Positions 35,483 to 48,051 of a DNA stretch of 64,000 nucleotides are shown here, piece after piece. How positions within the stretch are numbered: the stretch's first letter is position 1; the number at the start of each line of letters is the position of its first letter. The position numbers and the translations under genes were made by a program. The notes below the pieces were generated by a model, which saw nothing but the letters and a program-made list of their open reading frames with translations, was not told where the DNA came from and searched no databases. Source of the stretch: Membranipora membranacea (lineage: Eukaryota; Bryozoa; Gymnolaemata; Cheilostomatida; Membraniporidae); contig OU612068.1 of NCBI GenBank assembly GCA_914767715.1, positions 3,410,001 through 3,474,000 of the forward strand. The letters are read 5' to 3'.

Positions 35483-36301
35483 TTTAGATCATAAGGCCAC
35501 GTGATCTAGCCCAAGTTTCCGGAAACTTGGGCTAGATCACGTGGCCATACTTGCCAACCTGTACGCATAAAGCGTTTGTAAACGCTTATTTGACACTAAT
35601 TGAGTTTTAAACGCAAAACGCTAGTTGTACTCATTTATGGTTTTCCAAACGCCTGTTCATCGAATTAGGCAATCAAAAACGCATCTTTTATCTTTAGTGT
35701 TTACTTGGTTGTCATGGTTAAATAATAGTCTAAAAATCTGGTATTGGCTGCAGAAAACCATGATGTTGATTTACAGTTGACTTTTTACCTGTCCAAGTTT
35801 TGCATGAGCCAAATTGCAACTTTTCTTCAATGAGACACAACATAACTAGTAATCCATTGTAGAATATGGTGGTTCTGCCAACTTCAACTTTTCTTTAATC
35901 AGAGTAACAAAGTTGTCTACCTCCTTGTTGGGGTGAGATAACTCAGATCTCCTGCCCCAGTGTTTCAAGGGCAAACCAGGGAGGATGGGCAAACAGGGTT
36001 TCAAATAGCCTGTCTTGTCTAGACAGGCTAGGTTACAAACAACTTCTCATTTATTATTAGCAGATTGCACCTTACAACGCAAAGGGAAAAAGACTAATGT
36101 TGAGTGATCTGCACTCCTATGCTACTAAGGACTACTTACTGTGATAATAGCATTTTTCGCGCGTAGCGCGAAAAATTTTTTGGGGCGTTTTCGGGTCATT
36201 TGAGGCACCCTGGAGTTTTGTACTCATTTTTAAGCATTTTGCAAATTTTTGTACTCATTTTGGAAAAATTTGGTTGGCAAGTCTGCACGTGGCCTTATGG
36301 T
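35483..36301. mobile_element. Inverted-repeat element with a 52-bp perfect palindrome at its left end
   Basis: 35495-35546 is a perfect palindrome (arms GGCCACGTGATCTAGCCCAA and onward, centre TTTCC/GGAAA). The flank ATAAGGCCACGTG recurs inverted at the right end (CACGTGGCCTTAT, about 36287-36299), and CTTGCCAACC recurs inverted as GGTTGGCAAG. Interior AT-rich with a CGCGCGTAGCGCG motif near 36160. It lies just upstream of IFI27-like C. No ORF. Confidence 0.6.
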
Positions 36302-39300
36302 TTAGATATCAGCTGTGAACATGTAGTCTGAGCCTCCCAGACAGTGTGGCATTGGCATCACATATATACATGCTGACACAATAGCGTGCACATGAGCCAG
36401 GATTATCAGGCTCACAAACAATGTCACATTTACACAGTGACATCAAATGTTCACATCCAAATCTAAACCTCCCTACTATGATCAACTTTGCTGTCGCAGC
36501 TTGTCAGTTGTCTCAATGAATCAATACCATAGACAAAACACTATATGTCTTGTTTATTTTGTGTATTGTTGGTTGTATATAAATCAAGCTGTTTGATTTG
36601 TTGTTGGAGCATGTACATTTATTATGTGACCATTGTGTCAATGACTTATAAATGACCAATAACAACTAATATCAGCTGTATATCAACTGATTATATCAAC
36701 TGATGGCATGCCTAATTTATACTATCGGCAGCCGCTAAATGAGCACGTGACTTAATTAGTGGTCACTGGACATGAGGACACAACGTGTCTATGATCAAAA
36801 CACCGAATATGCTAGTGATTGATAGCCTAATTATTTTCACAATTTTGTCAAATCGAGGGTCCATAAAGGCGTGCATCCAAGCACATACTTCATCTCGTTA
36901 GCAAATCAAACAGACATACACGATCACTTCGTAGCAACTGTGCAATAATTATACCCTCATTTAGATCAAACCTAGGCAAATCAGCCTTTTTAAATATTTT
37001 TCATACATTTGTAACTAAATCAACCAAGCCCCATGATTCATTATCATTTAATCCTACCTAATCTTGTTAACTTGTATTTTTGTTTGCCACTCTCTGTTTC
37101 TTCTTTTCTTTTTTCATCTTATTCATGCAATTTATGATACCATGCTTTCATTATCCTACACACTATATAGTATGTAACACCCTACCACTTATATCTTTTT
37201 ATCAAGTTATATGTTTTTATTCAAGTCATTTTTTGCATCTATGTTAATGTGTGTGAGGTCAACAAGTTATTTTTAATTTGCTTTAATTATAAACTTTTAG
37301 AAAACCTCAATAAATGAATAAATAAATTTACAGGCTCACTAGTACGTCTGTTGTGAACGAGCTTAGATGAGATTGTGAGTATGAGGAATTTTATGTATTA
37401 CATTTGCAGTTGCCTTCTTGTGTACAAGAGAAGACAACTACAAAGTAGCACAAATATATTAACAGTCTGAATGAGAAGCCCTAGTTCATATATGAATGAA
37501 CATTGATGATTAGGGAGAGTGAGTGAAGTATTAATAGCAAGTAAAGAGCTTAGCTCGGGAACTCTTGACCCACCAAGAGAACTGAGCACATCAGGCATTA
37601 ATTGGAGCTGAAATATGTGGCAACAGCACACAGATATCTAGCCACATATTCAGTATTAGATAGTATTATAATAACAAGAAAAACCTACAGGAAAACAACA
37701 AGAAAAATGACCAGAAAAACACCAAAAAAAACAGAATATGCAATCAGCTAAGTAAACCTAACCAAGATGATTGTGTGATTGTGGTTGTGAGTTTATATCT
37801 TGTTCCGTTTATATTGTATATGTTTTTCTATCATGACGATGTCTCTCACCCGTGTTTTTGTCTATCTCTACGTTCGATATCACCGTAACAGGACAGGTCG
37901 ATCAGGATTAAATTACTTTGATGGTTGTCTTTTCAGAGGTAGAATAGTATAATTCGGTGAGTTGTATATTTATATGAATTGAGCATTTGCCATTAACTAG
38001 TTGTTAGTGTACACCCCAAAGTGCACCATTTAGAGTGTATCACATCGGTAGCTTATGCGTTGGCTCAGTTGGCTGGTTGGGAGACAACAGTTAGGAGCGG
38101 GAAAGTGAAAGCTGTCCCGTTGTTTCATTAATTTTAAATTCAAATCACAAGAAGGGAAAGAAATCTCAATCAATTAAACTAAACCTGGGCAACTGATTAC
38201 TCACACCAACACAGCCAGATAGTGCTGTTTTCAGAGGTCAACAAGTTACCTATAATACAGAATTCTTTTTGTTATCTGTACACTTCTAAGAAAACCTCTA
38301 TAAATAAATAAATAGGTAAATAATTGGTGCTAATTGGCACACAATGACAATGCAATTAGCCAACACCCCAGGCGAATGGTAGGGGGCACAATGCAGCGCA
38401 CCGCAGCGTCACTCCCTATTTGTTGTTCATTGAGTCCCTTCCTATTATGTTGTTCATTTATCGTGTATTGTTGCTACTCAATATGCTGCTTGATTTATTG
38501 GCACTCAAAAAACTGGCTCGGCTGGACTAGTAACACTAGGATAGCACATTATATATTGTTTACGGTCTGCAGACTGCAGTTTGCAGAGGCTTTCAGATGG
38601 TCCACTCTTAGATTCTGATATCTGGTCATCCGTATTGGATACCCATCAGCTAACTCTTGTCAGAGTAACGAATACAAAGTATGTACATATATATATATAC
38701 GTTATACATTTAGGGCTTATTAATATTTATGGTTTATATGTATCCTAGTTTATTAATATAATAGGGTAAGGGCAATGAACTAAGATTAGTTCATCGGTAA
38801 GGGGGTTGAGCGATTTTTATTATTTGGGAGTTGTGCGCTCTGTTGACATAGCATGACAACTCAATATCACATTCCAAGCAAACAGAATCAATGCAGGACC
38901 AATGGGGGGGGGGGGAGAATGGTATGAAATCCTTCAATTTGGACCCAATATAATTTTACACAGTGATTTCGCTTTAAAGAGAAAATATTGGCCCCACTCG
39001 TTGCTGTTATGTTGTGTCCCAGCTTGTAAAGCAAACTGACTCATCTGGCGTCTGCTCCAACTTCAGCAGGCAGAAAATCTCTAAAAAAAATTTTCTGAAA
39101 CAACAGAGACGGTATTAAACACTCAAGATGTATATTCAAAAAGCATATCGTAAATCTGTGGACTTCATCTATGCACGAACTGCTCGGACTATTTCTGAAG
39201 CTTTAAAAAATCTTTATGAGCTACTAGATAGATATTATACAAGTCTGTTACACAGATCGGTATAAAAGAAAAAAAGACAAGAACCACCTGAAAAGATATA

Positions 39301-39363
39301 GTTAACATTTAGAGATATGAAACAAGAGTAATGTTACAAATCAAGCCATTTGAGGATGGCATC
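36302..39363. other. Gene-poor spacer
   Basis: About 3 kb with no supportable exon. It holds a fragment of the AGTCTGAGCC repeat (about 36328), AT-rich sequence, a short (AT)n run near 38688 and a G-run near 38905. Two AATAAATAAATA-like tracts (37310, 38302) follow related words AAAACCTCWATAAAT, suggesting ends of an old retroelement or repeat. Confidence 0.4.
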
Positions 39364-40761
39364 CTATTTGGCTTTTGTTGAGACTGTTGGAATTCTGCAA
39401 GGCACTCTGCCTCTTGACAGAGCCTTGACCGCTACTGAAGATGTAACACCGACTGCAGCTTTCATTTTTATTGCTATTCCGATTGCACCTAGAATTTTAA
39501 GAGAAAACGGTGAGAATGTCAACAAACACATAAAACTCATTTGAAAATAATGTCTTATCCTAATCTTGTCCTAATCCTGTCTTATCCTAATCCTAATAAG
39601 TCTTATCCTATCATGTTTTGAGTTGGTTGAGATCCATTCCAATCTAGTTGAAGCAAATGTAGATCCCTTGTCATTGTCTACTCTTGAGATAAGTAGGAGG
39701 TTTAACCATAAACATGTAATTAAATATTTAGGGATTTTCTCACCAGCTGATTGGAGCGTTGAGAATATGCCACCTGTATATGCACCGTATATCATACTCT
39801 GACCGGCAGCTGCTACAGAACCTGCTACCACACCACCAGCTCCAAACCCTACAGACGCTGTCATCGAGCATAAATATTACATCACATCATATATTCAGAT
39901 CTATGAGAAAAAGTTTCTCAAGTCACAGCCGTAGAAGCTGGTGTTGGATACTAAGACAACTGAGGTCAATACATTCATTTCACATCAGAATATATAGCTG
40001 CGATAGTTGCTGGGGATCATATTCCTACAGTCGTTTGTGGAAGTCTGTTAAATAGTTGAGTGCCCATTCGGTTGAGGGCTTATCTTTATCGGAGAAAGAT
40101 TCGGTTTCTTCCAGCAATGTACTCAGCCACTGGGCTTGTACAGGCCGCAGTGACCTGACCTGTGCATATCTTGATAAACTCAGCCAAATATTTCAATCGA
40201 CTCTGGTATCGAATATCGACACAGCAAAATGATTAATCAATGTCAATTTATTTTTGTTGGTCATGCCTGACAGAGGAGAAATTACTCCCTGGTTTGACAA
40301 TTAGAGTAGTGAGACAGAGCTGAGACAGAGGTTGGTTATTCCCTAACTCGGTTATGGGTGAGTTAAGGTATATTAAAATACTGGTCCATTGGGTGGGACA
40401 ATGCAGATAAACAAAGTGTCGTGTTTGCTGTTCACTTTTTTACCTAATAGGAGGGCGTCATTAGGAAAAGGGCTCAATCTAAGGGCTAATACGGCGAGAG
40501 AAAGAGAACATGATAAAACAACAATGGCCAGGCATGCATTAGTCTACTCTTTTCTGTCTCCAAGACGTGGGGAATACCGAACATGTCAGACTTAACCATG
40601 CAAGGGCTCACAACAGGATTGTAATCATGAAATATAACCTTACAGTTATACAATACAAGTTACTACTTACAGATAAACAACATAAGGTACTTACTCAGGA
40701 TGAGCGGCGAGGCCACAGCTACTGTTGTACCGATCAAAGCAGCCGTTTTCCAGCTCGCCAT
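39364..40761 (-). CDS. IFI27/ISG12-like protein, copy D
   Basis: 101 residues. Exons are 40695-40761, 39744-39857 and 39364-39488, phase-1 introns. Short N-terminus MASWKTAALIGTTVAVASP with no signal peptide. Exon 2 core: SVGFGAGGVVAGSVAAAGQS, then IYGAYTGGIFSTLQSAG. Exon 3: IGIAIKMKAAVGVTSSVAV, then a basic tail (KALSRGRVPCR...STKAK). The tail is longer and more basic than in its neighbours. Its exon 1 resembles that of copy E (LIGTTVA versus LVGTTVA), so D and E are likely sister duplicates. Confidence 0.85.
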
Positions 40762-40899
40762 GATCACTAGCTACGCTAACAGCTGTTCTTCATTTGATAA
40801 GGCAAGTTTTTCCTGGTTTGATTTCAATCGCGCTCACAAAATCGGTAAACACGCTATTATGCAGTGATGGTGACTAAAAGTCTGACTGATACTGATAGC

Positions 40900-40981
40900 C
40901 ATAGACTTAATATACTATAGTATATTAACTTAATATACTATAGTATATTAACTTAATATACTATAGTATATTAAGTCTATG
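40900..40981. repeat. Triple palindrome
   Basis: Three tandem copies of the 20-bp palindrome TAATATACTATAGTATATTA lie inside an outer inverted repeat CATAGACT/AGTCTATG. The whole 82 bases can fold as one hairpin or three. It is about 140 bases upstream of the start of IFI27-like D. Confidence 0.85.
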
Positions 40982-41086
40982 CTGATAGCTGATAAAACAG
41001 ATAAGGAAATCTCAAAGTCTATTCATATGACATATGACATATATGACGTATATGACGTATATCCACTTGAAAATAGGATCATTACA

Positions 41087-41134
41087 AGCCTGTCCTGACA
41101 AGCTTTGTTGGAACAAAGCTTGTCAAGACAGGCT
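41087..41134. repeat. Short hairpin element
   Basis: AGCCTGTCCTGACAAGCTTT and its near-exact inverted copy are separated by two bases. The same terminus appears at about 48873 and, shortened, at 36007-36030. Possibly a collapsed MITE. Confidence 0.65.
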
Positions 41135-41669
41135 AGATAATTACCTGATAAGATGGTATATAATGTGGAGCGAAAATTGAACATTTACATGTAATGGAAC
41201 TAGACAGTATTGCGACACCTGTATCTGAATCCAGAATTTAGTTGGGCGCACTTTACTTATAGATTAGAACGGTATAAGCTGAAATTGGTTTTTGTAGGCT
41301 GATTTTATTCATTCAAAGAATATTTGCTATCTGGTGAGAGCAATTGACACCTATGATCTCCAATCATTCTAAACTATTTCCTTTGCTGGACATTTTTCTT
41401 GTATTTATACATCAACTTTGTTGTTACAATAAAATTATGCACGTAAGTTGTGCAAAACAGCCCAGGTTTTATATCTTAATCGTTCCTTTCAGTATCACCA
41501 TTTAAAAATTGTCATAAGATTTGAAAAAGATATCCCAGTTGTCTTGTTTATCATTTTGGTATGTAAAAATGGGAAAAACTTTCAAGCATTTTGTAAAGAT
41601 GATTCTTTCACCAATCACAACTTAGCCCAATGTTCTAGTATTGTATGCTCTCGCCATTATCCCTGACTG

Positions 41670-42823
41670 TTAATTCTTCCTAAACCTTCTTCGTCTTAGC
41701 AGTATCAAAACGAGTGCTGAAGTCGAAACTCCGATGAAAATTTTATTACATATTGACCTCCCAGATGCTCCTACAAAAAATGACAATTACGTAAGGGTAC
41801 ATTTGAATGTATGTCTAAGTGCTCAGACAGTTCCAATGCAAGCTTGTGGCATTACGTTATCAACAACCTATTTCCAGCGTCTGAGCCCTTAGACTAGAAT
41901 GTATGTGACAAGACTATGTCAAGACATCAGCATGATTTGGTTATCTAATCGAATAATTTTCTGGGACCATTGATAGTGATATTTTTTACTCTTAAGCTAT
42001 TAAAACATTGATACAAAATTTCGGTGTACTCATCTATTACATTTCATCATCTGACCTGCAGATTGAAGTTTTGAGAAGACTCCTCGAGTTTTATCACCAT
42101 AGACTACACCCTGACTACCTGCAGCTGGCGAACCCTTCCTTACACCAGCAGAATCAAATCCAAATCTCTCTACAATCCAAAGAAAATGTTTAAGAAATTT
42201 AAAACCAGGTGAAATCAATGTTGTGACCATATATACTAGTACCACCAACAAGGAGTAGCAGGGTGCACATGGTGATAATCTTGGTCTTTTTCAATGAAAG
42301 TTTGATATTCAGTCATATTACATGTGATGAGGCATGAAGGGTTTAAGACCACCTCAACAGCTAGGATATAAATGAAAATCCTACCTAACTAAATCACAGG
42401 GATTCGCAGTAAGCCAATTTGCAGCAGATTACTGACGAACATTAAACGTTAATACACCTTCTCATCAGTTTCCTGTTGGGTTGCGGGTTGTAATGCTGCT
42501 GTCATCTGAACGTTGCCATTTTGTACCTACTACTATCATAAGCATACCCTAAACTGTACCTTTACCTGTTTGGTATAGTCTTAGTGCTTAGACGGCTGCA
42601 TTGCGTGTTAGTTGCAGTACAATATCAAATTAGTGGCATAACATTTGATAATGTAATGCAACTAACTCGCAATGGAGCCATCTGAGCACTAAGACTAACT
42701 GTTTGCCATTCACAGGGACCCGGACTGACTACTAAGTTACTTACTAAGGATACGCTGCGATGAAAGCGCTACAGTTGTACCAACCAAAGCTGCAGCAATA
42801 AACTCTTTCACTGCAGGTCGCAT
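41670..42823 (-). CDS. IFI27/ISG12-like protein, copy E (divergent, polybasic tail)
   Basis: 97 residues. Exons are 42745-42823, 42056-42169 and 41670-41770, phase-1 introns. Exon 1: MRPAVKEFIAAALVGTTVAL. Exon 2 keeps the 114-base length and the ending GVFSKLQSAG, but the middle is charged (RFGFDSAGVRKGSPAAGSQG, then YGDKTRG) where other copies are hydrophobic. Exon 3 lacks the Gly pattern and instead encodes one hydrophobic segment (IFIGVSTSALVLILL) followed by RRRRFRKN at the C-terminus. This looks like a changed topology with a cytosolic polybasic end, or relaxed constraint before decay. No stop or frameshift is seen. Confidence 0.75.
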
Positions 42824-44226
42824 CTCCTCTTATATGATCTGTCAGCAGTTCTTATCTACTAGAATCTGTTCTTCTAAATCGATACACAAGAACGTTAGTC
42901 TAGTGATAATAGCCCGATGAGAATAAAGAGTGCAAAATGAGTGAGCAAGTTGAGCAAACTCTGTTCTCTTGTTAACGAGGACAGTCATTGTGATAACATT
43001 GTATCTTATCAGCTAGGCACCATTTATTTTAGCTATCAACAGCCATAAGTAATCTTAATATGGTTTGGTGTGGGGGGGGGGGCTTCTCCTAACCAAAGAT
43101 TTAAAAGTCTGGGGATAAGCTTAAACTCCCTTTTAATTTACCAAAAATGGTATAAACCCTATATTGAAGTCACATGCCCATTTTGTTACTTTATAACTTG
43201 GTTACATATTTTTGAATGTCAGCGAGTGACCTGTTATTGCGCAATGGATGGTAACATACTAATCAATGAACTCATTTGACTAATAGATGTCCACACCAAT
43301 TGTTTGAAAGGCTGCATCGAGAAAAAGTATTGACTTTCATTTCAAAAGATAAGCACTCAGACAACATAATCGTACATATAGTAGCGGTCGATATCATGAT
43401 ATCTTCGCCATGACATCTATGGATAAACACTAAGTTTGAACAACCAAAGCCCCTTCTCTTACCTATAAATGTTCTCTTGGTCTATTAACATGATCGATTA
43501 CCAAGATTTAAAAGGTTGCCCTGGGTGGGTTCATCAAGTTTAAGTTTTAACTTCTGTTGAGTGGGAGAACTTGACCCGATGCAAGTGTTATAGTTCATTG
43601 CAAATATTCTTTGAGGTCAAACAAACCTAAGGGTGACAGCCAAAGACATCTGGACAGCAGTAAACTGAAGGAATTGCCCTCTTTATTGCACTGAGAGCAT
43701 AACTCTTGCTATCATCATGAAATTTACAACACCCTAAAATATTCACAGGAGGAAAACTTTGTGTTGCAAGAAAATTAGAAATAGCTAAATTTAAAGCTAG
43801 CTTACACTTACTCACTATGTCAATGGTCTAGACTCCCACCTCAGCTAGCAAAGTTAAGTGTGAGCCAATATTTACTCACTCCTTAGTAGCCAAACTAAAC
43901 TCAGCTTATATTTAGTCCTTACGCTGGTTTTTTTGATCAACCTCCACAACTACCCGAGTGATGCTCTTATTATGAGCGATCTGGGTCAGAGTTTAGATAT
44001 GAACAACATATGACACAAGATAACTAAATGTGAAAGCTTTTTAAACCAATAACATGTATTATCAGAAACAGAAAGTAAAATAATGGCATTCTATCGTGAC
44101 ACTACTTATTGAAAAGAGAATCTGGACAATCGATGAATATAAATGCATTTTGAGAAGCTATATTTATTTCAAGGTCAAAATTGAAAGTTTGAAACTTTTT
44201 TGAAAGGAAGATAGAGCAAATTTGTG
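42824..44226. other. Spacer upstream of IFI27-like E and 3' of F
   Basis: No exon recognised. A G-run lies at about 43070. Nothing else could be supported. Confidence 0.4.
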
Positions 44227-45824
44227 TTATTTTCCAACAGCGCATTCCAGGGCTTTATATGCTGCAGCAGCAACGCCTCCTATTACCACTTTAGAAGTGG
44301 CTGCTAATCCCGCTGCTCCTAAAATACAACACAGATTGTCAGAGTTGTTCAATGCTCTTGTCAGATGAGAACACATAAATCATATGAAGGATATGCTTCA
44401 ATAGTGATCAGAGACCGAAATTGAATCAATGAAGCTAGGTCCTATCAATGAATTCATTGGTCCTATCCTACTGTCTGTTGGTAAAGATTGTTCATTTTCT
44501 AAACCAGGTGACAATTCCTCCTGCTCATGTGACATGTTATTGCCATTCAGAGATACCTAATGAATATAATACCTAATATAATATCTAAGTTGTATCTTAT
44601 AGTAATGTGCCCGATATTTCACCTTGGATATAAGCATAAACTAAACCTATGGATATAAGTGATTCTCCAATCTGACTGGACTGACATGAATATTCCTATT
44701 AGATAGTGTTTTTATCACTATCCAGAGCATTTCTACAATCTTATCTATGTAGGCTTCCGTAACACACACACAGGTGACAGGTCTCAGCCATTACAGGATT
44801 AAAATCTCCAGTCAGATAACCGTAGAAGATAACTGATATCCATACTACGATATAATATGAGGGAATTCTATACATTTCAGGAACTCATTGTCCACACAGA
44901 TAGGCCATGAAAATTGTACTTCTTCAAGTCTCCACAGCGTTCTGCATTTAAACGTTCCAAAAACACAAAGTTGTTGCAAAAGGATGTCGGCGTGGCCTGC
45001 TAAAAACTTTTTAAATTGTTGATGATGTAATTAACAAAACTACTGTTGCAAGGAGGACCGTGATATTTCATCTTCTTTCATGGTCAAACAAATCATTTAT
45101 CAATTAAAAAAGTCGGTCATAGCTTACCGGCAGACTGAGCAGCTGAGAAAGCTCCTGCAGTGGCCCCACCGTACACAACGCTCTGAACACCGGCAGCAAT
45201 AGACCCGGCAGCTATTCCGGCTGATGTAAATCCAACAGCAGCTGTGGAAACGAAACGTGGACTGTTGATCAACCACAAAGCGAAAACACATACAGCCATA
45301 CACTGTGATAAAGTTTATTCTACATGGGGTTGTTGCTGACTATGATTGCCCCTAGATCAAGTTTGCTCCATTTTTCCCCCGATGGAATTGCCCCCCTCTA
45401 CTGACACGCCAGTAGAGGGGGGCAATTCCAACGGGGAAAAATGGAGCAAACTTGATCTAGATTGTCCCTGTGTACATATGGCAAATTCTACAAAAATTTG
45501 TACTTTATAAATATATAATTACAAACATCATCAGTTCGACAGTTGTAGTAGTACATCCTTACAGGTCAACTCAATGTTTTATAATTCAGCAGCTGCACGG
45601 CACCCTAAGGCTGTACTCAATTAATCAATTAATCTACAGCTTGCAATAGTTGCTTTCTTGACTTAACTGCTGCTGCTGATGTTGATGTTGATTAAGGTAG
45701 GAGCTGCTTTGTTACCTGCCAGTACGAAGCTTTTAAAATAGGGGACAGTGTTAGACTTACTCAGAGCAACCGGCGCAACAACAACCGCTCCGACTGCTGC
45801 AGCTGCATATCCCAAGAATTCCAT
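44227..45824 (-). CDS. IFI27/ISG12-like protein, copy F
   Basis: 89 residues. Exons are 45761-45824, 45128-45241 and 44227-44318, phase-1 introns. Minimal N-terminus MEFLGYAAAAVGAVVVAPVAL. Exon 2 core: AVGFTSAGIAAGSIAAGVQS, then VYGGATAGAFSAAQSAG, 34 of 38 residues shared with copy H. Exon 3: AAGLAATSKVVIGGVAAAA, then YKALECAVGK. It is almost entirely Gly/Ala/Val hydrophobic with a single Cys near the end. Intron 1 holds a MITE (45352-45460). Its upstream region resembles that of copy G and contains an NF-kB-like decamer. Confidence 0.85.
45352..45460. mobile_element. MITE, CTAGATCAAGTTTG family, copy 2
   Basis: CTAGATCAAGTTTGCTCC and its exact inverted copy end the element; the interior is CCCCCTCTACTGACACGCC followed by its complement. 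It is the shortest and most symmetrical copy, in intron 1 of IFI27-like F. Confidence 0.8.
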
Positions 45825-45989
45825 GTTATATACCAGACGTTTTGTGTCGCTAAAATGTATGAAATTGAATGAATTATACACAAGATTGTATGTCCTACTA
45901 ACATCAACTCACACTATTCTCAATCTGAAAGTTATAAAGGAGTCTAGATTTTTTAATACCTTACATATTTGTGACAATAGTAATTTGTG

Positions 45990-46440
45990 CATTTCTAACA
46001 TATACAGTAACAATGTTTCTTTTTCATGTCAAGTTTTTCTCATTTCAGTTCAGCCAAACAGGAGAAGATAAGTTAGCAAGCTTAGCAGGTTGGACATCCA
46101 TTACATTACAATCTGGTATTAAGTTATAACATAATGAATTATCACCATAAACATATAAATAAGTATTTATATGTTTATGATTATCACATACCCTCATGCA
46201 CTCTTATCCCGTTGTTTGTGTTGCTCTGCCTCCACTGAACTCAATGTCTGCCTCTCTTCTAACACGCACAGATAATAACAAGGCTATAATAACAAGGCTA
46301 TAATAACAAGGCTATAACCACAGTGTATAAAGTCCATCATATCATTAAGTGATGAGCTGAGCTTTGATTGGTCATTGAAAGGGGAATCCCGCTTTCGATA
46401 CAAACTCCCCGTTTTTATTCTAGAGGGTGACTAATCGTCA
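45990..46440 (-). promoter_or_regulatory. Conserved upstream region of IFI27-like F with NF-kB-like decamer
   Basis: GGGGAATCCC at 46381-46390 fits the kB consensus GGGRNWYYCC, 557 bases upstream of the F start codon, next to a TGATTGG (inverted CCAAT) box. The block resembles 49845-50225 upstream of copy G in order and wording: TCATTTCAGTT, AAGCTTAG, TGATTGG, then the kB-like site followed by CGCT. Whether it is a promoter is inference. Confidence 0.4.
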
Positions 46441-47596
46441 GATCTAAACTTAGTATGTATGTGGATATTTCTGTTATCAGTCCTCTGTGAAAGCTGATGT
46501 TAAACCAACGATGCAGCTTTCTCTCTCCTAATAGCATCAACTCAACAAGCCACAATGTCTATTATAGCAGCATCTCTGACCAGACCACCTGTTGTGACTC
46601 ATTGTTATCAAGTAAACCACAGAAGCACATCAAAGAAAAAGTTTTCACCTCTCCCTCTTATGGCCTTTATTGGTTATGTTTTCCCATAATGATACCTGTA
46701 TCGCACATTGGCCATTCAATCCCATTTCAGGGCAATATTCACCCGCATTAGTGGTTGCTTCGGTCTTGCTGGGGAGGCGGCAGCCAGAGAAAAGCAATTC
46801 CAAATGATGGCAGCTTGCATGAGTGTATCTTGGTCGAGAACAAACCTTGCACGATCTAAGCAATATGGATTAAAGAATTTTTTAACTGCGTGTACTATGA
46901 GCCTTTTTGTATGAGATATGACATTATGATATTATCAAACAATCACCATGTTTCCATGTAAATTTTGTGGTCGGTCTAGATCAAGCTGAGTTGTCACCTA
47001 TTGGCTCGCCCTCGAAATATGCATACATTCCATGTATAGAGCTGAGATTAAAATATGAAAAAAAGCTGCCGCGTTTGAGACATGAACCCTGGCCTCTGCC
47101 AGCTGTTAGCATCAAACAATGATGCTTACCGCACAGCCAGGCTCAGCTACGCCGACCCAGTGTAGCTTGCACAGCTCAATTCGAGCTTTTCCTTTGGGCT
47201 CATTGCGAACCGGCAGGTAGTTTCATGGCTCGATGAGCCCTGAAAATAGCGCCAGATCGATCCATGGAACTGCAGTGAATGAGGTGTGACTAATTTTCAT
47301 ATTAAGGGAGCAGACCGTCAGCAGCTGCTGGGGATTTTATCTCCTCCATTTCTCTAGTTTGCTTTTTCCTTAGAGAATATTTTCAGCAAAGAGAATAACT
47401 TAGTATCGATGACTTATATATAACAGTATTTATAAAAGTCTGGTTCTTCAAACTATGGTGCAATTGTGAAAGCTTGTGTAAATATTTCATGCACATTTTA
47501 TTATCATTTAACCTATCATTGCACAAAAAAAACAAGTACAGACTATAGAGTTTGACAAGCAAAGTCAATGTTGAGTTAGAATAAATAAACTCATAC
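46441..47596. other. Spacer with tRNA-like (SINE-type) sequence
   Basis: At about 47078-47162, read on the minus strand, TAGCTGAGCCTGGCTG (A-box-like) is followed about 45 bases later by GGTTCATGTCT (weak B box). No complete tRNA cloverleaf, so probably a tRNA-derived SINE relic. Nothing else is supported. Confidence 0.35.
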
Positions 47597-47844
47597 TGGG
47601 GGGTCTTTCAATTAGAAAGAGCGATTCTTTACTAAAGCAAGTTATCACTATCACATCGCTCCAAAATTATCACTCACTTGGTCTTTCAATTAGACGAAAT
47701 CGCTCCGAAATCACTCACTCAGAATGTATATAGTTCCATCAAGTGAGTGAGCGATCTGAAAGCGAGAGCCTAGCAGGGATCACTCACTCAGGGAGTGAGC
47801 GATCAGATTGTGAATTTGGCTGTTTCTAATTGAAAGACCCCCCA
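47597..47844. mobile_element. MITE, GGGTCTTTCAATTAG family, copy 2
   Basis: Perfect inverted ends TGGGGGGTCTTTCAATTAGA and its complement. Internal ATCACTCACT and AGTGAGTGAGCGATC motifs in both orientations make it largely self-complementary. No ORF. Confidence 0.8.
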
Positions 47845-48051
47845 GGGACAACATAGATCTACATTAGCAAAAGTCAAATAAAATGGATCAAGAATCAATA
47901 TTTACCAATCATGCTTTGCTTTCTATTTTTTTGACACGCTCTCTCACTCAGAGGGGAATACGAAAGTAAAAGTTTTTGTAATGAAATAAAAGTCTTATCT
48001 GTATAAGTGGAATGAGAATATAATGAATGTACAAGAATATTTAGCAGCACA

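Noticed and set aside
39759-40055. 98-codon plus-strand frame
   Set aside because: It is the complement of exon 2 of IFI27-like D and has no family resemblance.
43627-43815. Small minus-strand frame between copies E and F as a ninth IFI27-like copy
   Set aside because: It has no Gly/Ala core, no 114-base exon with flanking phase-1 splice sites, and no resemblance to exon 1 or 3.
46645-46863. Possible transposase fragment on the minus strand
   Set aside because: The words vaguely resemble Harbinger N-termini, but no motif holds and flanking exons are absent.
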